Assembly (NCBI GenBank): GCA_921293015.1
Contig: OV121085.1
Span: 19,667,911-19,731,910, forward strand
Direction: 5' to 3'
DNA: 64,000 nucleotides
DNA from: Phorcus lineatus
Lineage: Eukaryota > Mollusca > Gastropoda > Trochida > Trochidae
In this document: positions 60,921 through 64,000 of the stretch, one piece after another
How the letters are laid out: the number at the start of each line of letters is the position of its first letter
Numbering within the stretch: position 1 is the stretch's first letter
Notes under the pieces: generated by a model
Databases searched by the model: none
Told to the model about the DNA's origin: nothing
The model's input: the letters and a program-made list of their open reading frames with translations, nothing else
Made by a program: the position numbers and the translations under genes

Positions 60921-63479
60921 GAGTGATGTAAGCTTTCTCATCTATCTGATCCTTCCACTCTACAGATGGTGGGAAACTGAAGAGACTGGCCTTACATGTG
61001 TTACAACCTAGACTTTCACAAGATTCCCCTTTCTGTCTTTTAATGTTTTATTAAACTTTTAGTGCCTGTTTGTTCCTTCATGGAATTCGGTTCAAGAATT
61101 GACAATTAGTGTCTACATCATTATACACAAATTCATAAGTGGATAACCATAATCAGGAATATTCACTTATCTTCAATGGTTTTCTTGATTGTTCTAAATC
61201 TGCAATTTTACAATGTTTGATTACATTATATTAGGGAATAGCAGCATCATTTTTGAAAGATTGATTTCTTCAAATTTTCCTCAATGAGTAATACTTTAAG
61301 CCAAATGTTTGATCATCAGTAGATCAAAATAAATCATTGCTCAACCCAATAATCCATAGTCGTAGAAAAATTCATCACACAAAAAACACAAGTGGCCATT
61401 TTTGTGTGAACACCTTTTAATCATTTGAGTTAGGCAAATTGCTTCGCATAGCTTAACCAATCATAAAACTACTTCTTCATATTAAAAGAAATTGTTTTCC
61501 AAATGGAAACATTTATTTTCAGTTTTCATGAGATCACTACTGATATTACTTCCCCTTTAAATCAAAAGCAAATCATTCTTTATTCAAAGAAGTTTTATCA
61601 AAACTTCAAAATTTTAAACCTGCACTTATGAACACATTGCACTTAATAAAAGCAATGTGTTTTCCATGTAAGAACTCGAATATTAACTTAAAACTTAATT
61701 TGAATACAACTCAATCTCCTATCAGATGTAACATGGAGTCGCTCACATGCAAAACCACTCTTAGCTTTATGCCATAAGCATCCTAAAAATCATGCTGATA
61801 GGGTTTCACTGAGGAATTCAGGCTATGTTTAGGTGACAAGGAGACACATTTCCTTAAAGACTTGCCCAGAAAACAAAGTAACGCTTTCTGAAAAGGACAG
61901 TTTTAAATGTGCAATCTCGCAAGTTCATTTTACATCAGTCACCGAGGCCCTTATAAGGACAGTCCTATCTGGGTATTTTTTGTGGAAACAAAATTTAAGG
62001 GGACATTCCAGTTTATAAATGAACATTATTTGTACATGATTATAACATAACCCAGTTCAAATATGTTACTAAGGGTAACATTTTGGTTTATTCAGATTTG
62101 ACAACTAGCTAGATTAATCAAAGCCGACACTCGATAAAATAAAACAACAATGAGAAGTAAAGCCATTGATTGGTGCGACGATTGTAAAAAGCCTTGTTGA
62201 TCAGTCTTTTCATAAATCACTTGTAAATATGTCGATATAATATCCAAACATATAGTTTATTTTTATAATGTTGTAAAATTAGTTACGGTACAGCAACTTT
62301 TTTCAGATTGTAGCCGATAAGTCAGGCTATTTAAACAGAACAATATTCTTTCCATACTGACCATTTTGAACATTAGATGTATAAAATAGGACATATATTA
62401 ACTTATATAAATAAGATGTCTTTAAAGAGAATAATTCATATATTTGCCCACAAAACTGTTTATTTACACCCTTGATTGAATCATAAAGTGAAATTGTTTC
62501 ACCAATTACCAACTGGCTTTTAATAACCACTATCTTACAGTAATGCTGTACACTGTATATGTTAGGGTTAAAACTAATGCAAGTCTTTTAAACCTTCACA
62601 AATGGCATATCTTGTGACATGATCGAAGAGATTTCTTGGACCCCCTAGAAGTTTATTTCCATTCATATAAAATTTCACAATTTTTTCTGATATTTTCATT
62701 GAGAGGTGAACTTTAAGTGCAACAAACTCTGTCTGGCCTGCATTTAGAAAGAGACATTAGCATGACCCACTCATGGCCGACAGGAAACAAGCAATTTTAT
62801 TCAATTTTGTGATCATTTTGACTCAACTTCTATTTGCTTGATAATTTCTACTACATTTTATGCCGTGCTAGATAAAAATCAAGTCTAAATGGTGTCCATT
62901 GCTCTTTTAATCACGCAAGTCTGCTTTCAGCTGCTCCTAAAGTTAAAATGGGCAAAATTTGCGTTTTAAAACCATTTTCATTAGGGCCTATCCTCTCTTA
63001 CTAAATAATTGTATTGCCAAAATTATCTATTTTTATCCTGTATCTTATTACTTTAACCAAAATCTATCATAAATGAAGAAACAACAGAGTACAGTTGGAC
63101 CATTTATAAGTTCCTTTCCTGTTATTGTATTATTCTTTTAAAAATTCCTTTAATAATGTTCCCTGTAAATCAGCACTCATTTTCCTTCTATATGTTGGTC
63201 CAATATTACTTTAGCAAGATGCCAGACCTTGTTTTTTCCCTTCCCATTAGATGAAAATTGTCCATTCAGAATGGCCTGAAATAGTCAATGCAGGTCAATG
63301 GAGAAATCCCATCTCAAGTGTACATTATTAATAATGTAAGTAAAATGTTTTTTAGATATTTCAAATATAGTGTTAATTAGGATGTTTTATTTTTCAACAA
63401 ACCTTGCTATACAATAAATAATTGTTCTAACAGGCATAAAAGAAATATTTAAGGCTAAAAATAATGATAATGACATACA
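60921..63479. other. Intron or spacer
   Basis: No supported gene. CTTCCCCTTTAAAT at 61552 and TTTAAGGGGACATTCC at 61994 look like unpaired TTAA-MITE ends; no partner ends were found. Confidence 0.35.
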
Positions 63480-63554
63480 CAATCCCCTACCGGGATTCAA
63501 ACCCCAGTCTTCCAAGGATGAGCACAAACTCTACCAACTGGGCAACATCCAAGT
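63480..63554 (-). repeat. tRNA-derived SINE head or tRNA pseudogene
   Basis: On the minus strand GCCCAGTTGGTAGAG matches a box A/D-arm and GGTTTGAATCCCGG a box B/T-arm, at normal spacing. The T stem can pair, but the D and acceptor stems do not. It is a tRNA-derived head rather than a functional tRNA. Its TTGGTAGAG core and ACTGGGGTTTGA(A)TCC region are shared with the plus-strand copy at 10407-10462, so both may come from one SINE family. Confidence 0.55.
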
Positions 63555-64000
63555 AGACTATCTACCCTAGCAGGTTAGACTAGCAGACAAGTATTGATGA
63601 ATCAAGACAGGTTGACCGTAATGAATATAATAACCTGCTTCATATAGATCAAATGCATGCATAGACCGACACTGGTGTAATACCCATATATATGCTGTAG
63701 CCAATTGCTTGCCAGTCTTAATTCATTTGTTCCCTCTCACACACTTTTTCTCGAGATACTTCTAATTAACTGTCTTGACTTTACATAGCGCTGTAGCATA
63801 ACTGTCTATGCTTTACAGCACTGAAGAATATAACAAAAAGCATTGTCTCCTCCAAATTGTACTTTCAATTCCAAAGGAAAACATTCAAGATTGAACATTA
63901 TCTGTTACAATTGTTATTTTATCTTAAAGCATTCATAATCTTCTTAAATCAGTAACTGTTTTAATCCATTCGATCAAATGACAATGACACAATTTCTCTT
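63555..64000. other. Spacer
   Basis: No feature seen. Confidence 0.4.

Noticed and set aside
1-64000. CRISPR arrays, rRNA genes, functional tRNAs, well-known conserved microRNAs
   Set aside because: Looked for by characteristic motifs; none seen. The sequence is eukaryotic and the tandem arrays have no spacer/repeat structure.

Overview
This is eukaryotic, non-coding-dominated DNA. It is AT-rich (about one third G+C by eye), has no operons, and contains only isolated exon-sized islands with splice signals among long introns or intergenic spacer. The repeats suggest a marine invertebrate, most likely a lophotrochozoan such as a bivalve mollusc: a 5'-truncated CR1/Jockey-type LINE, a Penelope-type hammerhead ribozyme hairpin, TA- and TTAA-flanked MITEs, a Mutator-like fold-back element and tRNA-derived SINE heads. 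That placement is inference; no species-diagnostic gene is present.

Layout. 0-12 kb: three small minus-strand exons (2388-2465, 8894-9034, 11772-11798), two of them cysteine-rich; a MITE end (731-816); a decayed hammerhead ribozyme inside a 155-bp hairpin (6153-6307); a tRNA-like SINE head (10.4 kb). 12.8-14.6 kb: a 446-bp Mutator-like fold-back element with a perfect 10-bp target duplication, next to a coding-like fragment, then a 761-bp TA-flanked MITE. 16.4-17.0 kb: a badly decayed tandem array. 20.9-22.1 kb: two plus-strand exon candidates with strong splice signals. 27.4-28.7 kb: the LINE. 31-41 kb: several tandem arrays (about 85, 47 and 86 bp units) and a CpG-richer block. 42.5 kb: another minus-strand cysteine-rich exon. 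51.9-52.7 kb: a TTAA-flanked MITE and a homeodomain-site-rich segment with a perfect palindrome. 53-59 kb: plus-strand terminal-exon candidates, a 622-bp TTAA element and a decayed array. 60.4-60.9 kb: a G+C-rich purine-biased block. 63.5 kb: a second tRNA-like SINE head.

The minus-strand exons at 42.5, 11.8 and 9.0 kb can all be read in phase 0 and could be one gene with very long introns, ending in a short cysteine-rich module at 8894. The exon at 2.4 kb lies beyond that stop, so it belongs to a neighbouring or alternatively ended transcript. Plus-strand exon candidates are weaker: in AT-rich DNA a good-looking acceptor followed by 25-50 open codons will sometimes arise by chance. The most informative observations are the fold-back element, the ribozyme relic, the two-copy TTAA MITE family and the cysteine-rich exon series. 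I did not find a convincing new multi-gene system.
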